This document shows positions 38,761 through 47,504 of a DNA stretch of 64,000 nt, piece by piece. A program made the position numbers and the translations under genes. Under the pieces are notes generated by a model. The model was not told the origin of the DNA. It was given only the letters and a program-made list of their open reading frames with translations, and made no database searches. The first letter of the stretch is position 1. Each line of letters starts with the position of its first letter. The DNA is from an uncultured Castellaniella sp. (GTDB lineage: Bacteria > Pseudomonadota > Gammaproteobacteria > Burkholderiales > Burkholderiaceae_B), in contig NZ_CALKHS010000010.1 of NCBI RefSeq assembly GCF_937988725.1, positions 496,001 to 560,000 of the forward strand, in the 5' to 3' direction.

Positions 38761-39264
38761 ATGATCATCCTCGGAATCGACCCGCGCTCAAAGAGCAAGG
38801 ACAGGCTGGATGCGCCCGCCCCGCTGCCGCATGTCTCTCGTCGCGCACTGGCGCGAGTGAAAGACCGCATCGACCCGCCTACGGATTGCCCGCACTGCGG
38901 CGAATGCGTCGGCCTCGTGAGTAATGCCGAGGTCTATAACGGCCGCGAGTACGGTAATTGGCCATACGTCTACCTGTGCTCGGGCTGCCGCGCCTATGTC
39001 GGCCTGCACCCGGATACCGACCTGCCGCTGGGCACGCTGGCCGACCGCAACACGCGCGACGAGCGCAAGCACACGAAGTTCCTGTTCAAGACGATCACAG
39101 ACGAACGCTTCGGCGCCGACCGCGACGCGGCCTACCTGTGGCTGGCCGAGCGCATGGGCATCGAGCCCAAGGCCTGCCATTTCGGGTTTTTCGACGTCGC
39201 GCAGTGCGAACGGGCGGCGGGAATCATCCGCGAGGCGCTGTCGGGGCGGAGGGCGCGGCCATGA
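38761..39264 (+). CDS. Zinc-finger protein, DUF3268-like
   Basis: The product is 167 aa. Two CxxC pairs: CPHCGE (~43-48) and CSGCRAYVG (~73-81), then LPLGTLADRNTRDERKHTKFLF, the DUF3268 pattern. It likely binds zinc and nucleic acid. It is tightly packed in the rightward operon (ATGA with the next gene). Confidence 0.75.
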   Translation: MIILGIDPRSKSKDRLDAPAPLPHVSRRALARVKDRIDPPTDCPHCGECVGLVSNAEVYNGREYGNWPYVYLCSGCRAYVGLHPDTDLPLGTLADRNTRDERKHTKFLFKTITDERFGADRDAAYLWLAERMGIEPKACHFGFFDVAQCERAAGIIREALSGRRARP

Positions 39265-39569
39265 TCCTCGCCACCTACATCCAGGGCGTCCCCTGCCGGG
39301 TCCGGTTGACCTATCACCGCAAGGAAGAGCGCCCGGTGCTGGATGGCCCGATGGACTGGGCCGACCCCGGCCAGGCCGAAGAGGTCGATTTCCAGGTCCT
39401 GGACCTGCGGGGCAAGCCGGCGCCGGACATCGAGCAGCTGATGCTGAGCGAGGACCGCCGCGCCATCGAACAAGAACTGATCGCGGCCATCGCCGCCGAG
39501 GCCGATCAGGCCCGGGCGGATGCCGCGGAAGACGCATTGAAGTTTTCCGAATGGGGAGCATACGCATGA
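39261..39569 (+). CDS. Small protein preceding the exonuclease
   Basis: The product is 102 aa: a beta N-half (ATYIQGVPCRVRLTYHRKEE) and helical, Ala/Glu-rich C-half (EDRRAIEQELIAAIAAEADQ). ATGA overlaps on both sides. No family recognised. Confidence 0.65.
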   Translation: MILATYIQGVPCRVRLTYHRKEERPVLDGPMDWADPGQAEEVDFQVLDLRGKPAPDIEQLMLSEDRRAIEQELIAAIAAEADQARADAAEDALKFSEWGAYA

Positions 39570-40480
39570 ACGCCGTCACCGAACCCGTCGACCCGATCGG
39601 CATCATCGACAACCAGGATATCGACGTCTACCACTCGGGCCCCGGCATCAGCAAAACCGGTCTGGACCTGATCGAGCGCAGTCCGGCGCACTACTACGCC
39701 GAATACCTGGACACGGCACGGCCGCCGAAGGCCAACGACGAGACGCCGGCGCGCCTGGTCGGGCACCTGGCGCACTGCGCGATCCTAGAGCCCGCCGAGT
39801 TCGACCGCCGCTATGCCGTGCTGCCTGCGGACGCGCCGCGCCGGCCCACCAGCGCGCAGTGGAACGCCAAGAATCCCAGCAGCGACAGCCTGCAGGCCAT
39901 GACTTGGTGGCGCGAATGGCTGGCCGCCAACGAAGGCCGCGTCGTCATCACGCACGACCAGCGCGAGACCGCCCTGCGCCAGGCCGAGAGCGTGCGCAAG
40001 CTGCCCGACATCCGCGACGCGCTGGACCGTGGCCGCCCGGAGGTCTCCGCGTACTGGCGCGACCCGGTGACGGGCGTGCTGTGCCGCTGCCGTCCGGACT
40101 GGGTGCATGACGCCGGGCCTGGGCGCGTCATCCCAGTGGACGTGAAGACCTACAGCAACGCCTCGCCGCTCGAGTTCGCCCGCCAGATCGCTCGCATGCG
40201 CTACCACGTGCAGGCCGCCTACTACAGCGACGGTTACGCCCAGGCCGCCGGCGTGGACGTGCTGGCCTTCGTGTTCCTGGCCGTCGAAACCGAATACCCC
40301 TACGCGGCCAGCGCCGTGATGCTGGATGACGCCGCCCTCGAGCAGGGCCGCGCCGAGTATCGCCGCAACCTCGACACCTACGCCGCCTGCCTGAAGTCCG
40401 GCGAGTGGCCGGGCTACCCCACTGGCATCCAGCCCGTATCCCTGCCCGCCTGGGCGCTGACCGACATCGAAACCTACTGA
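39566..40480 (+). CDS. RecE-like 5'-3' exonuclease (DUF3799, PD-(D/E)xK)
   Basis: The product is 304 aa from MNAVTEPVDPIG. It has the early block VYHSGPGISKTGLDLIERSPAHYYAE, a nuclease core RCRPDWVHD...VIPVDVKTYSNAS (Asp-x-Lys) and the QAAYYSDGY helix. It processes duplex ends for the RecT-like protein encoded next. Standard Red-type pair. Confidence 0.85.
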   Translation: MNAVTEPVDPIGIIDNQDIDVYHSGPGISKTGLDLIERSPAHYYAEYLDTARPPKANDETPARLVGHLAHCAILEPAEFDRRYAVLPADAPRRPTSAQWNAKNPSSDSLQAMTWWREWLAANEGRVVITHDQRETALRQAESVRKLPDIRDALDRGRPEVSAYWRDPVTGVLCRCRPDWVHDAGPGRVIPVDVKTYSNASPLEFARQIARMRYHVQAAYYSDGYAQAAGVDVLAFVFLAVETEYPYAASAVMLDDAALEQGRAEYRRNLDTYAACLKSGEWPGYPTGIQPVSLPAWALTDIETY

Positions 40481-40495
40481 TAGGAGACCGCCACC

Positions 40496-41671
40496 ATGGC
40501 CGCAAATCCCACATCCCTTGCCGAACTGAAGCAGACCTCCAAGATGGTCGCCCGCGAGGCCGGAATCGGCAACGTGAAGAAGTTCTTCGAGAGCCAGAAG
40601 GGCACGCTCGCCGCGGTGCTGCCCAAGCACGTCGGCGCCGACCGCATGCTCAAGATCGCGCTGGGTGCGCTGCGCACGACGCCCAAGCTCATGAACTGCA
40701 GCGTCGAATCGCTCATGGGCGCCGTCGTGCACTGCTCACAGCTCGGCTTGGAGCCGAATACGCCGCTTGGCCACGCCTACCTGATCCCGTTCGAAAACCG
40801 CAAGAAGGGCGTCACCGAAGTCCAGATCGTACTGGGCTACAAGGGCCTGATCGACCTGGCGCGCCGCAGCGGCCAGATCGTGAGCATCGCCGCCCACGAG
40901 GTCTGCGCGAACGACGAGTTCGAATACAGCTACGGCCTGGACGAGACTCTGGCGCACAAGCCCACCATGGGCGCGCGCGGCCCGGTGATCGCTTTCTACG
41001 CGGTTGCCAAGCTGCAGGGTGGCGGCCACGCCTTCGAGGTCATGAGCGCCGAGCAGATCAACGAAATCCGCGACAACAGCCAGAACTACAAGTTCGCCAA
41101 GGATAAGCGCTCGACGGTCTGGGGGCAGCACTACGCCGAGATGGGCCGCAAGACCGTGCTGCGCCGCCTGGTGAAGTATCTGCCGGTCTCCATCGAGTTG
41201 GCCAGCGCCGCCGCCCTGGATGAACTGAATGCGGCCGGCCGGTCTCAGGCCCTGGATAACGTGCTCGAGGGTGACTACATCACGCCCGTGGACGACGGCG
41301 ACGAAGACGACGCCGGCGACGGACGGGCCGCCACGTCAGCCGACACCGCCGATCCCGCGCCGGTCGGCCAGCACAAGCAGGCGGCCGCCCCCGAATATCT
41401 CGACGCCGACAAGGTCCTGACCAGCATCAAGGCCGCCAAGGACCACGACGTCCTGGGCGTGGCCGCCGACAGCATCCAGGACTGCGACCCCGCCCGCGCC
41501 GCGGAACTTCAGGCCGCCTATCAGCGCCGCCTGGACGAACTCGACGGCGTGATCGACAACGATCCGGGCCTGCCCTTCCCCGACGAGCCGCAGCAGCGCC
41601 AGACAGCCGCAGCCCCCGCATCCACCACCCGCCAACCCCGCCGCCGCGCTGATGCGGCCGACATGGAGTGA
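40496..41671 (+). CDS. recT: RecT-family single-strand annealing protein
   Basis: The product is 391 aa. Residues ~30-230 match RecT (FFESQKGTLAAVLPKHVGADRMLKIALGALRTTPKL, GLEPNTPLGHAYLIPF, VLGYKGLIDLARRSG, GRKTVLRRLVKYLP). The C-terminal ~150 residues are an acidic, Ala/Pro-rich tail. It anneals strands produced by the exonuclease. Confidence 0.9.
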   Translation: MAANPTSLAELKQTSKMVAREAGIGNVKKFFESQKGTLAAVLPKHVGADRMLKIALGALRTTPKLMNCSVESLMGAVVHCSQLGLEPNTPLGHAYLIPFENRKKGVTEVQIVLGYKGLIDLARRSGQIVSIAAHEVCANDEFEYSYGLDETLAHKPTMGARGPVIAFYAVAKLQGGGHAFEVMSAEQINEIRDNSQNYKFAKDKRSTVWGQHYAEMGRKTVLRRLVKYLPVSIELASAAALDELNAAGRSQALDNVLEGDYITPVDDGDEDDAGDGRAATSADTADPAPVGQHKQAAAPEYLDADKVLTSIKAAKDHDVLGVAADSIQDCDPARAAELQAAYQRRLDELDGVIDNDPGLPFPDEPQQRQTAAAPASTTRQPRRRADAADME

Positions 41672-42126
41672 TGGCCATGGACAAGTTCACCTACAGCGGC
41701 CCGGCGGAGATCCGGCACCTGAACTGCCGCAAGGAAGGCCCGGAAGAGGAAAAGGTCCTCACTGTGGACGTCAAGTTCCTATGCACGACCAACGCCGCGA
41801 TGTTCGATTTCTTCGACGACGCCCTGCGTTTCGCCCTCTATACCGATGCTGGGGCCGTGAAGAATCCCGCCCTGCAGCCAATTGGGTTCTCGACCACGGT
41901 CATGAACTGCGATCTGACTATCCTGGGCCGCCGATACGGCAGCGTCGAGGTCAGCAAGTTCAGCCTCAAGCCAAAGGACGGCCACTTGGTCGAAATGACC
42001 TTCGGTATCAGCATCCAGCCCATGGCTGATGAGGTTGCGCAACTGGCGGAGTTCGTCGCCGACGAAGTCGATATTCTCATCGAGCCGCAGCCCGAACTGG
42101 ACTTCGGTGGGAGGGCGGCAGCATGA
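41671..42126 (+). CDS. Unknown protein in the recombination operon
   Basis: The product is 151 aa from ATG 41671 (TGATG overlap with recT); ATG 41677 is an alternative. It is beta-rich (KVLTVDVKFLCTTNAAMFDFFDDALR) and soluble with an acidic end. It links recT and the SMC-like ATPase gene with 4-bp overlaps, so it probably belongs to the recombination module. Confidence 0.65.
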   Translation: MAMDKFTYSGPAEIRHLNCRKEGPEEEKVLTVDVKFLCTTNAAMFDFFDDALRFALYTDAGAVKNPALQPIGFSTTVMNCDLTILGRRYGSVEVSKFSLKPKDGHLVEMTFGISIQPMADEVAQLAEFVADEVDILIEPQPELDFGGRAAA

Positions 42127-43916
42127 AACTCACCCACATCGCAATCGAAAACATCCTGGGCGTGGCCCAGGTGGACGTCGCCCTGCCTACGCCGGTCACG
42201 GCCTTCTGCGGCGCGAACCACGCCGGCAAGTCCAGTGTGCGCGAAGCCATCCGCGCCGCGCTGCTGGGCATGCCCGAGCGGGTCCTGAAAAAGAAGGACT
42301 TGGGCATGCTGGTCCACGACGACGCCAAGGGCGGCAGCGTGGTGCTGGACATCAACGGCGGCCAGGCCACATTCACCGCGCCGGCTGGCAAACAGGAACT
42401 GGTGCATGACCTGAAGATGGCCGACTGGGAGCGCCAGCGCTTGGCGCTGCCCTACTGCCTGGAGCCGGCGGCATTCGCCCAGACCAGCGCCGACGACCGC
42501 CGCCAGCTGCTGTTTACGCTGACCGGCGCCACCAGCAACAAGGACGACATCGTGGCCGCCATGCGCGAGCGCGGCCTGACGGACGCCGTGATCGAGTCGG
42601 TGACGCCCATGCTGCGCGCAGGCTTCCAGGCGGCGGCGAAATTCGCGGAAGAGCGCTGCCGCGACGCCAAGGCCAGCTGGAAGGCGACGACCGGCGAGAC
42701 TTATGGCCACGTGAAGGCCGAAGGCTGGGCGGCGCCGGCCGGGGCCCCTGTCGATGAGGCCGCCATCAGCAAGCTGCAAGCCAAGGCCGACGATCTGCGC
42801 CACCGCATCGCCAACGGCCGCACCGAACTGGGTGCCGCCGAGCAGAAGCTGAAGGCCTGGCTGGGTACCCAGGAAAACCGCGAGGCCGACGAAAAGGCGT
42901 TCGCCAGGCTGGCCGCAGCCCAGGACAAGCTGGCGCGCGACGAGGCCGAGCTGCAGCAGTGGGCCGAGCAGGTCCAGCAGCTCGAGCAGCGGGCAGGCAC
43001 CGGGCCACGTATCGGGCTGGTGCATGACCTGGCGCGGGCGGTCAAATTCCTGACCGATAACTACGGCGGCAACTTGTACGAGCATGCCGAAGCGTTGCCA
43101 GCCTATGAGGCCCAGTACGGCGCCGTGGACGCCCAGGCCGACCCCGAAGCCGCGGCCAAGCTGCCCGAAGCCCGCAAGGCCCGCGACCTCATGCAACGGT
43201 CCGTGGATAACGACCGCCGCGACATCGAGGCCGCCCGGGCCGCCGGTGCCCGCCTGCAGCAGAACGTGGAGCGCGGCAGCCAGGCCGACGTGGACCGCAT
43301 CCGCGATTTCCTGCTGGCAGCCGAAACCGAACTGGCACAGGTCAGCGCCGATCTGCGCAACCAGCAGGCCGCTCAGCAGGCCGCCGGCCAGGCGCAGGGC
43401 CGCACGAAGGCGGCGGCAGCCGCGCACCGTGACGCCCAGGACTGGCAGGCGGCCGTCGACGCGCTGTCGTCCGATGGCATCCCGGCCGACATCCTGCTCA
43501 AGGGCCTGGGCCCGGTGAACCGGATCCTGGCCGGCCTGCAGCGCACGCTGAATTTCCCGCGCGTCGAGATCGTCAACAGCGACATCGACGTCTACGTGGG
43601 CGGGCGGCCCTACGTCCTGCTGTCGGCCTCCGAGCGCTGGCGCGCCGACGCGCAGATCGCGCTGGCCCTGGCCGACCTGTCGGACCTCAAGCTGGTGGCG
43701 CTCGACGAATTCGGGATCCTGGACCTTGCGAGCCGCGCCGACTGCATCGCGGGCCTGGACGCCCTGGCCGAGGCCGGCCGGATCGACACCGCGCTGGTGT
43801 TCGGGACTTTCAAGAAGCTGCCGAATTTCGGGAGTTTCCCGTGCGTGACCGGCCACTGGGTCGAAGGCGGACGGATTGCGGAAAGCACGGCTGTCGCGGA
43901 AACGACAGCGGCATAG
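42123..43916 (+). CDS. SMC/RecF-type ATPase of the phage recombination module
   Basis: The product is 597 aa. Walker A FCGANHAGKSS (~29-39), long Ala/Gln/Glu coiled coil (~205-460), ABC signature-like LLSASERWRADAQIALAL (~500-517), Walker B LKLVALDEFG (~522-531). Architecture matches SbcC/RecF-like proteins in phages. It may support end processing with the RecE/RecT-like pair. Confidence 0.85.
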   Translation: MKLTHIAIENILGVAQVDVALPTPVTAFCGANHAGKSSVREAIRAALLGMPERVLKKKDLGMLVHDDAKGGSVVLDINGGQATFTAPAGKQELVHDLKMADWERQRLALPYCLEPAAFAQTSADDRRQLLFTLTGATSNKDDIVAAMRERGLTDAVIESVTPMLRAGFQAAAKFAEERCRDAKASWKATTGETYGHVKAEGWAAPAGAPVDEAAISKLQAKADDLRHRIANGRTELGAAEQKLKAWLGTQENREADEKAFARLAAAQDKLARDEAELQQWAEQVQQLEQRAGTGPRIGLVHDLARAVKFLTDNYGGNLYEHAEALPAYEAQYGAVDAQADPEAAAKLPEARKARDLMQRSVDNDRRDIEAARAAGARLQQNVERGSQADVDRIRDFLLAAETELAQVSADLRNQQAAQQAAGQAQGRTKAAAAAHRDAQDWQAAVDALSSDGIPADILLKGLGPVNRILAGLQRTLNFPRVEIVNSDIDVYVGGRPYVLLSASERWRADAQIALALADLSDLKLVALDEFGILDLASRADCIAGLDALAEAGRIDTALVFGTFKKLPNFGSFPCVTGHWVEGGRIAESTAVAETTAA

Positions 43917-44036
43917 ATCAACGGGCACAAAGGGCGCGGCGGCACGGTCTCCCTATCCCAACTCGCCGCTGCGCCTGCCCACCCTATTGGAGATTGAGAT
44001 GCGCAAATTTTGCACCGACCGCGAGAAAACCATCGC

Positions 44037-44267
44037 TCAGAGCCCGGCTTGCCTCAATGCCTCGTTGTACTGGGACCGCAGCTCTTCGACCTCACCTTGC
44101 AGTTCCACATATTCAGGACCAAGCGCATTTATTTCATCGGGGGCTTTGTCGTCTTCGGCCATGAAGCGCTTCTCAAGTTCATCCATTTCCTCATGGAGAG
44201 CCTGAAGACGGCCCTGCGCCTCCACGAGCGCAGCCAATTTTTCTTTCAGCCCAAACGGATCTTTCAT
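44037..44267 (-). CDS. Small coiled-coil protein opposite to the operon
   Basis: The product is 76 aa: EKLAALVEAQGRLQALHEEM and VELQGEVEELRSQYNEALRQ are Glu-rich coiled coil. GGAGAGG precedes ATG 44267. It is the only minus-strand gene inside the rightward operon, between the ATPase and the methyltransferase. A phage accessory gene; unknown. Confidence 0.6.
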   Translation of the reverse strand: MKDPFGLKEKLAALVEAQGRLQALHEEMDELEKRFMAEDDKAPDEINALGPEYVELQGEVEELRSQYNEALRQAGL

Positions 44268-44300
44268 GATCCCTCTCCATTTTTCTGGGAACCGAATTTA

Positions 44301-46115
44301 ATGTTAGCTGACATCAGGCACTTCCACCTATTTTGCGGCTCCGGATCCGGCGCCGCCGGCTTCAATGATGCCCGGCCCGAGAGCCCCGGCCTGCAGGGCC
44401 GCATGGTCTGCCTGGGCGGCATGGACGTCGATCCGGTGGGTGCCGAGGACTTCCGCATGCTGGCCGGCGTACCGTGCACCGTGCGTGACCTGTTCAGTCG
44501 GCAGCAGTACGAGGCCTGGCACGGCCACGAACCGCCGGCCGGCTGGGTCGAGGCTGGGCCCGACGACATCCGTATTGCCGCCCAGCACCTGCGCCCCGAC
44601 ATCGTGTTCCTGTCCGCGCCCTGCAAGGGATTCAGCGGCCTGCTGCCGGCGGCGCATGCGAAGACTCGCCGCTACCAGGCCCTGAACGAACTGACCCTGC
44701 GCGGCGTCTGGCTGATGCTGGAGGCCTGGGCCGATGACCCGGTGCCTGTCATCCTGTTCGAGAACGTCCCGCGCATCGCCACGCGTGGCCGGCATCTGCT
44801 GGACCAGATCACCGGCATGTTGCGCCATTACGGCTACGTTGTGCGCGAGACCACGCACGACTGCGGCGAACTCGGCGGCCTGGCCCAGAGCCGGAAGCGG
44901 TTCCTGCTGATCGCCCGCCATGCGGAAAAAGTGCCGGCGTTCATCTACGAGCCGCCGAAGCGCCTGCTTCGCGGCGTCGGCGAAGTCCTGGGCCGCATGC
45001 ACCTGCCCGGGGACCCGGCCGCCGGCCCCATGCACCGCGTCCCCAGTCTCAGCTGGAAGACCTGGGTGCGGCTGGCCTTCGTCGAGGCGGGCAGCGACTG
45101 GCGCAGCCTGAACAAGCTGGCTGTCGAGGACGGCCACCTGCGGGACTTCCTGATCGTGCCGGAATATCGGGCGGGTTACCTCGGAGTGCATGGCTGGGCG
45201 GACAACACCGGCACAATCGCCGGCCGCAATAGCCCCACCAACGGCGCTTTCTCGATCGCTGACCCCCGCTTCGATCCGTCCGCCCATTGGAAAGACGGCC
45301 AGGCCTACGGCGTCCGGCGCTGGGAAGACGCCAGCGGCGCGATCAGCGGCGTGAAGTCTCCCGGCCAAGGGACCTTCAGCGTGGCCGATCCCCGCCATCA
45401 GGGCCCGGCGAAGCACAGCAACGAATACCGGATCGTGGCCTGGGAGCATGCCGCCCGGGCGGTGACCGGCGCCCACGGCAGCGGCCAGTGCGTGGCCGAC
45501 CCCAGGGCCACATCTGGATTCCACGGCAAGGGGAAATATCGGATCGTCGACTGGCAGGATCCAGCCGGCACGGTCATCGGCGCCAGCACCACCGGCCAAG
45601 GCGCCTTCGCGGTCGCCGATCCGCGCAGCGGCATGCGGCGCGCCCGCGGCGACAACTACCTGACCGGCGGCCATTACGGTGTGGTGGCGTTCGATCAGTC
45701 CAGCGGCGCCGTGTCCGGCTCGGCGTGCCACGACAACGGCCGCTGGTCCGTCGCCGACCCCAGGCCCATGCCGACGCCAGATGACCGCCTGGTGTGCCGC
45801 ATCACGTCGCTGGACGGCACATGGCACCGGCCGTTCACCACGCTTGAGCTGGCCGCCCTGCAGAGCATCTACGACCCCGACGACTACGCCGAGGCCGGCC
45901 AGGCGCCGTTCCTGATGCACGGCAGCTCCGACCAGGTCCACCGCGAGCACATCGGCAACGCCGTGCCGCGCCGGGCCGCCCAGGCCATCGGCAACGAAAT
46001 CGGCCGCACCATCCTGCTGGCCAGGAGCGGCGAGACCTTTCAACTGTCCAGCACCCCGATCTGGGTCCGGCCAGTGGCCGAGGCTATCGCTGTGCGCGGA
46101 GGGCTGGCACCATGA
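44301..46115 (+). CDS. Orphan C5-cytosine DNA methyltransferase with five internal repeats
   Basis: The product is 604 aa. Motif I LFCGSGSGAAGF (10-21), motif IV SAPC with Cys108, motif VI FENVP (~153-157), motif VIII QSRKR (196-200), and C-terminal TTLELAALQSI and GNAVP (~552-556). Between motifs VIII and IX, residues ~293-488 hold five ~30-residue repeats ending in ADPR. No restriction partner is present, so it probably protects phage DNA. The start at 44301 begins the conserved fold; the frame further upstream is antisense to the coiled-coil gene. Confidence 0.9.
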   Translation: MLADIRHFHLFCGSGSGAAGFNDARPESPGLQGRMVCLGGMDVDPVGAEDFRMLAGVPCTVRDLFSRQQYEAWHGHEPPAGWVEAGPDDIRIAAQHLRPDIVFLSAPCKGFSGLLPAAHAKTRRYQALNELTLRGVWLMLEAWADDPVPVILFENVPRIATRGRHLLDQITGMLRHYGYVVRETTHDCGELGGLAQSRKRFLLIARHAEKVPAFIYEPPKRLLRGVGEVLGRMHLPGDPAAGPMHRVPSLSWKTWVRLAFVEAGSDWRSLNKLAVEDGHLRDFLIVPEYRAGYLGVHGWADNTGTIAGRNSPTNGAFSIADPRFDPSAHWKDGQAYGVRRWEDASGAISGVKSPGQGTFSVADPRHQGPAKHSNEYRIVAWEHAARAVTGAHGSGQCVADPRATSGFHGKGKYRIVDWQDPAGTVIGASTTGQGAFAVADPRSGMRRARGDNYLTGGHYGVVAFDQSSGAVSGSACHDNGRWSVADPRPMPTPDDRLVCRITSLDGTWHRPFTTLELAALQSIYDPDDYAEAGQAPFLMHGSSDQVHREHIGNAVPRRAAQAIGNEIGRTILLARSGETFQLSSTPIWVRPVAEAIAVRGGLAP

Positions 46116-46237
46116 ACTTACCCACAGTAGCCGTGGATAACCGCGTGGAAAACCATATGACAGATCAGCGACAGCTAGAGCTGGCGCGAGGTTGCGGCAA
46201 GCAGATCAAAGGGCGCTCACAGGAGGCAGTATGCTGA
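46112..46237 (+). CDS. 41-aa protein between methyltransferase and DUF4224 gene
   Basis: The product is 41 aa, starting MNLPTVAVDNRVENHMTDQR; its ATG overlaps the methyltransferase stop (ATGA) and its end overlaps the next start by 7 bp. Charged, no motif. Coupling suggests translation, but it could be only a spacer. Confidence 0.4.
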   Translation: MNLPTVAVDNRVENHMTDQRQLELARGCGKQIKGRSQEAVC

Positions 46238-46482
46238 TATGCACCCCGGAAGACGTCGAGCAGATCACCGGCAAGACGAAATACAAGGCGCAACTGCGGG
46301 CGCTGCGCGAGATGGGCATACCCCACATGGCCCGCAGCACAGACGGTAGCCCCCTGGTGGCCGTGGCCGTTGTGGAGGCGATGCTGGGCGTGAAGGTGGC
46401 CAGCCGCGGTACGCCGGCGCCACAGCTGCGCGTGCCCGCCACACTAAGAGGATCTGGACATGCGGCCACGCAAAAAGGATAG
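46231..46482 (+). CDS. DUF4224 protein, integrase-associated
   Basis: The product is 83 aa from MLICTPEDVEQITGKTKYKA (AGGAGG upstream). The short HTH-like ITGKTKYKAQLRALREMGIPH is the DUF4224 pattern, found immediately before tyrosine integrases. It may be the excisionase or a recombination directionality factor. It overlaps the integrase start by 23 bp. Confidence 0.75.
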   Translation: MLICTPEDVEQITGKTKYKAQLRALREMGIPHMARSTDGSPLVAVAVVEAMLGVKVASRGTPAPQLRVPATLRGSGHAATQKG

Positions 46483-47437
46483 ACACCTGCCGGCGTGCGT
46501 GTACCAGCGCCACGGCGCGTTCTACTACGTCCACAAGGGCAAGTGGACGCGCCTCGGCGACGACCTGCACACCGCCCTGCTGGAATACGCAGGCATCGTG
46601 GCCGTGCCCGAGAACGGCTTCCCTGCCCTGGTCGACAAGGCCCTGCCCAACATCACACGGGACGTATCGGCTTCAACCGCTCGAATCTACCGGCGCTGCG
46701 CCGGCATTCTGAAGGAGACCTTCGCCGAGTTTCGGCCGGAGCAGGTCACGCACGGCGCCATCGTGCAGATGCAGGACATGTGGCGCGAACGCGCGGCCAC
46801 CGGCAACCATCTGCTGACCACGCTGAAGCTGATTTTCCAATGGGCGATGGATCGGGAAATCGTGCTCGCCAACCCCACCCTGTCGGTCAAGCGGCTGCCG
46901 GCCGGCCAGCGCGATCGGCTGATCACGTGGCGCGAGTACCAGGCCATCTATGCCAAGGCGCCGGACTGGATCCAGGTCATCATGGACATCTGCTACCTGA
47001 CTGGCCAGCGGATCGGCGACGTCCTCAAGATCGAATACGGCCACCTGCAGGACGACGGCATCTTCTTCGAGCAGGAGAAGACCGGAAAGAAGCTGGTGGT
47101 GGCCTGGACGCCCGAGCTACGCGCCGTGGTGGAACGGGCTCGCAGGCTGAAATACAGCATCAAATCGGCCCGGTACCTGCTGTCCGGGCGCGCCGGAACA
47201 AAGCGAGAGAGACAGAATGTCTGGCGCCACTTCAAGGATGCGACACGCGCCGCCGGCATCGATGACGTGACGCTGCACGACCTGCGGGCGATGTCGGGCA
47301 CCGAAGCTGACCGCGAGGGCAAGAATGCCACCGAGCTGCTGGGCCACACCGACGCCCACACGACGCGAATCTACCTGCGCGACAAGGCGCCGAAGACCGT
47401 CAGCGGGCCGTCGAAACCCGGCAAAAAATCGGCTTAG
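46460..47437 (+). CDS. int: Tyrosine-family integrase
   Basis: The product is 325 aa. Catalytic residues: Arg184 (TGQRIGDVL), Lys208 (EKTGKK), His273 and Arg276 (LHDLRAMSG), His296 (LLGHTDAH) and Tyr305 (RIYLRD). The N-terminal part (~60-150) is a core-binding helical domain; residues 1-45 an arm-binding type fold. AGGA precedes ATG 46460. It ends 67 bp before attR. Confidence 0.95.
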   Translation: MRPRKKDRHLPACVYQRHGAFYYVHKGKWTRLGDDLHTALLEYAGIVAVPENGFPALVDKALPNITRDVSASTARIYRRCAGILKETFAEFRPEQVTHGAIVQMQDMWRERAATGNHLLTTLKLIFQWAMDREIVLANPTLSVKRLPAGQRDRLITWREYQAIYAKAPDWIQVIMDICYLTGQRIGDVLKIEYGHLQDDGIFFEQEKTGKKLVVAWTPELRAVVERARRLKYSIKSARYLLSGRAGTKRERQNVWRHFKDATRAAGIDDVTLHDLRAMSGTEADREGKNATELLGHTDAHTTRIYLRDKAPKTVSGPSKPGKKSA

Positions 47438-47443
47438 TTTTGG

Positions 47444-47454
47444 ACGTCCAATAG
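47444..47454 (+). repeat. Putative integrase arm-type site, right phage end
   Basis: ACGTCCAATAG, identical and co-oriented with 277..287, 50 bp from the attR core. It immediately follows the integrase stop codon. Confidence 0.5.
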
Positions 47455-47504
47455 AAAACGTGTTTCTGATGGCTGAAAACCCGCATGAATAAAGGCTTTC
47501 CAAA

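Larger units (their letters stand above)
222..47504. mobile_element. Lambda-like siphovirus prophage, integrated and apparently complete
   Basis: The element is bounded by a perfect 19-bp direct repeat. It contains a tyrosine integrase, immunity region, replication, terminase, portal, capsid, long-tail and lysis genes, all open, so it looks intact. The tape measure, Ig-domain tail tube, NlpC/P60 and J-like genes indicate a long non-contractile tail. Gene order follows lambda in mirror orientation: int and recombination at the right end, immunity, then replication and late genes running left. Several genes with atypical composition look like morons. Whether it still induces is not visible from sequence. 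Confidence 0.95.

Noticed and set aside
41838..43928. 696-codon minus-strand ORF antisense to the SMC-like ATPase
   Set aside because: It is the high-GC shadow of a gene with clear Walker motifs; low-complexity His/Arg/Leu content and no ribosome site.
43876..44205. 109-codon plus-strand ORF after the SMC-like gene
   Set aside because: Ser-rich shadow of the minus-strand coiled-coil gene 44037..44267.
44328..46043. 571-codon minus-strand ORF over the methyltransferase
   Set aside because: Antisense shadow; the plus strand has all C5-methyltransferase motifs.
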